A stretch of 64,000 bases of DNA from Acidisoma sp. PAMC 29798 (lineage in GTDB: Bacteria; Pseudomonadota; Alphaproteobacteria; Acetobacterales; Acetobacteraceae): assembly GCF_030252425.1 (NCBI RefSeq), contig NZ_CP126994.1, positions 620,001 through 684,000 on the forward strand. Reading direction: 5' to 3'. The notes below the pieces were generated by a model. The model saw nothing but the letters and a program-made list of their open reading frames with translations. It was not told the DNA's origin and did not search any database. Positions within the stretch are counted from its first letter, which is position 1. The number at the start of each line of letters is the position of its first letter. Made by a program: the position numbers and the translations under genes. This document shows, one piece after another, positions 62,055 through 64,000 of this stretch.

Positions 62055-64000
62055 GACGTCGTCTCCACGGGGTTTTTGGCGCTGTGCTTGATTTCGGCCA
62101 GCCAGGTATCGAACTCCTCGGGTCTCATCGGACGCGCGAAGATAAAGCCCTGCACCGAGTCGCAGCCCGCGCGCGTGACGAGCGCGAGCTGCTCGGCTTT
62201 TTCCACACCCTCGGCCACGACCTTCAGGCCAAGCCCATGGGCGAGTTGCACGATGGCGGTCAGCATCGTCGCGCCCCCTGAACTGGCCGTTGCGTCGAGA
62301 ACGAAGCTGCGGTCGAGTTTGACGGACGCGAGCGGCAGGCGCGGCAATTGTGACAGGGACGAATAGCCGACACCGAAATCATCCATTGCAACCGTGAAAC
62401 CCGCCTGCCGCGCTTCGCGCAAGGCGCGAATCGCGTCCTCATCCGTGAAGGCGCCCTCGGTCACTTCGATGCACATGGCGCTGGTCGGAAGATCCGCCTG
62501 CCACAGCATGCGGACCAGGTCGCTGATGACATCACCGCTCGCAAATTGGACGGGCGAAATATTGAGGTTGATCACGGGTGCGTCTTCGTGATCGCGCACC
62601 CGCCAGAGTGCTGCCTGACGGACAGCGGCGGCCATGAGTTTGAGGCCGAGCGGGACGATGAGCCCCGTCGTTTCGGCAACCTGAATAAAGCGATTGGGTG
62701 GAATTGCACCCATCTGGGGGTGCATCCAGCGCGCCAGCGCCTCAACCGCAACCAAGCGGCGGTCGGAGAGGCGAATGATCGGCTGATAGACGAGACTCAA
62801 CTCATCCTGATGGTTCAGCGCCTCATACAGATCTTGCTCCAGTTCGATCTGGCTGCGCCGTTCCGAATGCATGAGGCTGACGAAGGGCATGGCCTGATTG
62901 CCGCCCCGTCGCTTCGCGACATGCATGGCGCTGTCGGCTGCCTGCCGCAAATCCGCCTCTGGCGCGGTCTCACTATGGGCCACACCGACACTCGCCGTGA
63001 GATGAAAGCGTCGCTCCCCAATCTTGAAGGGAATGCCGAGCGCCGCGGTGACCGCGACCGCCATATCCTCCGCCTCTCGTGGCGAAACCCCGACGCAGTA
63101 GATGGCGAATTCGTCGCCCCCGACACGACCCACGGCATGAGGTCCGGCGACCGTCCGCAGGCGACGCGCAACCTCGACGAGCATGTCATCCCCGATCCGA
63201 TGGCCGAAGGCCTCATTGACCGCGCGAAAGCGGTCGAGATCGATGAACAATGTGGCCGCAATCGGCGGTCGCTGATCACTGTCACGCGGGGTCCGCAACT
63301 GCTCCATCCGGTCGCGGCTGAGAAGGCCGGTCAGCGCGTCCGTGCTGGCGGCCGCCAGCACGGAGGCTTCGGCTCTCCGCCGGCGCCGATCGATGCGCTC
63401 GGCGCGGGTGGAGGCCACGGTGACCAGAACCCAGGTCAGGATGATGACCGCCGCAGTCTGATACGACAGGGATGTCTGGGCTTCCACGGAGCTGAGGCCG
63501 TGAAAATGCATCGACCGCGACATCACCCAGCCGATCAGCACCAGCAGCGGCGTTGCACAGCCGAGCAGGATGCGGGCGAGCCGCCCGGGTTCGGAATCCG
63601 CCACCAGCGGCCGGAGGAAGCCATGTCGCGGTGTGGCGAATAAGGTCGCGATAACCAGAAAGCTGGCGGCCAACACGGTTTGCGGTGCCAGACCGCCACG
63701 AAAGGTCGATACGCCGTCGATATAGCCGACAAGGGCGACGATCACGAGCCCGATCGCGCCGAAGGCGGCAGCCTGGGAGGCTGCGGGCCAGCGCAGCCAC
63801 CGCAGGATTTCCGACACGGCGATCGCTGTCAGGACGCGCGCCGCGTTGGTGCCGACCTTGATGGGAGATCCCGATGGCTGCTCCGCCACGATATGCCCGA
63901 ACGGCGTGATGTCGGTCAGGAAGGTCGTGCCGATCAGGGGCCGGGCAAACCGCAGCAGGAGGATGGTGAGCGCGGTCAGCACCGCGAGACGGGCCAGGAC
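62051..64000 (-). CDS. GGDEF-EAL domain c-di-GMP enzyme (5' end beyond window)
   Basis: Membrane-anchored protein that could make and break cyclic di-GMP. The frame is open through the window edge; a GTG at 63982 is a possible start giving 643 residues, but the gene may be longer. By that numbering several hydrophobic helices fill 1-190, GGDEF lies at 288-292 (intact, no RxxD inhibitory site before it) and EAL at 414-416 (VAVEALARWMHP). Later MAMDDFGVGYSSLSQL and SIKLDRSF-like KLDRSF support an active phosphodiesterase. The C-terminus overlaps the NIPSNAP start. Confidence 0.92.
   Translation of the reverse strand, partial: VLARLAVLTALTILLLRFARPLIGTTFLTDITPFGHIVAEQPSGSPIKVGTNAARVLTAIAVSEILRWLRWPAASQAAAFGAIGLVIVALVGYIDGVSTFRGGLAPQTVLAASFLVIATLFATPRHGFLRPLVADSEPGRLARILLGCATPLLVLIGWVMSRSMHFHGLSSVEAQTSLSYQTAAVIILTWVLVTVASTRAERIDRRRRRAEASVLAAASTDALTGLLSRDRMEQLRTPRDSDQRPPIAATLFIDLDRFRAVNEAFGHRIGDDMLVEVARRLRTVAGPHAVGRVGGDEFAIYCVGVSPREAEDMAVAVTAALGIPFKIGERRFHLTASVGVAHSETAPEADLRQAADSAMHVAKRRGGNQAMPFVSLMHSERRSQIELEQDLYEALNHQDELSLVYQPIIRLSDRRLVAVEALARWMHPQMGAIPPNRFIQVAETTGLIVPLGLKLMAAAVRQAALWRVRDHEDAPVINLNISPVQFASGDVISDLVRMLWQADLPTSAMCIEVTEGAFTDEDAIRALREARQAGFTVAMDDFGVGYSSLSQLPRLPLASVKLDRSFVLDATASSGGATMLTAIVQLAHGLGLKVVAEGVEKAEQLALVTRAGCDSVQGFIFARPMRPEEFDTWLAEIKHSAKNPVETTS

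Overview
The window is about 64 kb of GC-rich chromosome whose gene content and order point to an alphaproteobacterium, most likely of the Acetobacteraceae/Rhodospirillales. The pointers are the mltG-fabF-acpP-fabG-fabD run, the secB/aroE/coaE/dnaQ and Tim44-like/mltA neighbourhood, a complete-looking ccmCDEFGHI block, a DUF1674 succinate dehydrogenase assembly factor, a fructose-type FrcBCA transporter, and several protein types common in acetic-acid-bacterium relatives. Assignment is by reading the proteins, not by database search. I see no rRNA, tRNA, CRISPR array, insertion sequence or prophage.

Layout. 1-12 kb is mixed housekeeping: a 5'-truncated DEAD-box helicase, a TPR/glycosyltransferase, DUF427, pterin dehydratase, 6-phosphogluconate dehydrogenase, two MFS transporters, exported unknowns, AIM24 and PhzF-like proteins. 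12.5-16 kb holds a large hybrid sensor kinase and a convergent single-domain response regulator, followed by a PfkB sugar kinase. 17-21.6 kb is the fatty-acid synthesis and cell-wall cluster on the minus strand. 21.8-28 kb has yciI/EVE genes and the cytochrome c maturation operon. 28-33.4 kb carries the secB-aroE-coaE-dnaQ operon and the Tim44-like/mltA pair. 33.5-39.3 kb has a hydrolase, a quinone oxidoreductase, a substrate-binding protein, a ClC channel and ribosomal protein L33.

The most accessory-looking part is 39.4-50.7 kb, entirely on the minus strand: a GT4 glycosyltransferase, a 329-residue protein with three repeats resembling clostridial hydrophobic-W (ChW) repeats, a 1025-residue GT2+GT4 glycosyltransferase, a 611-residue Sel1-repeat protein, and a type I secretion adaptor and ABC exporter with a cysteine-less C39-like domain. 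No secreted substrate or outer-membrane channel lies in the window. I infer a surface glycoconjugate or glycoprotein export locus. It is the best candidate for an undescribed system.

51-64 kb contains a stand-alone EF-G variant, a Kup potassium transporter, a tiny His/Pro-rich exported protein, a formyltransferase-like enzyme, the FrcBCA sugar ABC transporter, a MYG1-family protein, and a coupled trio of GGDEF-EAL protein, NIPSNAP protein and a 55-residue lipoprotein. The lipoprotein gene is short and easily missed.

Two families of dispersed intergenic repeats run through the window. Family A (five copies) is built from hairpins with a TCAAG/CTTGA loop. Three copies fold as an outer stem closing three adjacent arms, and one of these folds as a four-way junction without unpaired junction bases. 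Family B (four copies) is a 29-30 nt imperfect palindrome. Several apparent upstream start codons (the MFS gene at 5.1 kb, ccmF) lie inside family A repeats, so I moved those starts downstream.
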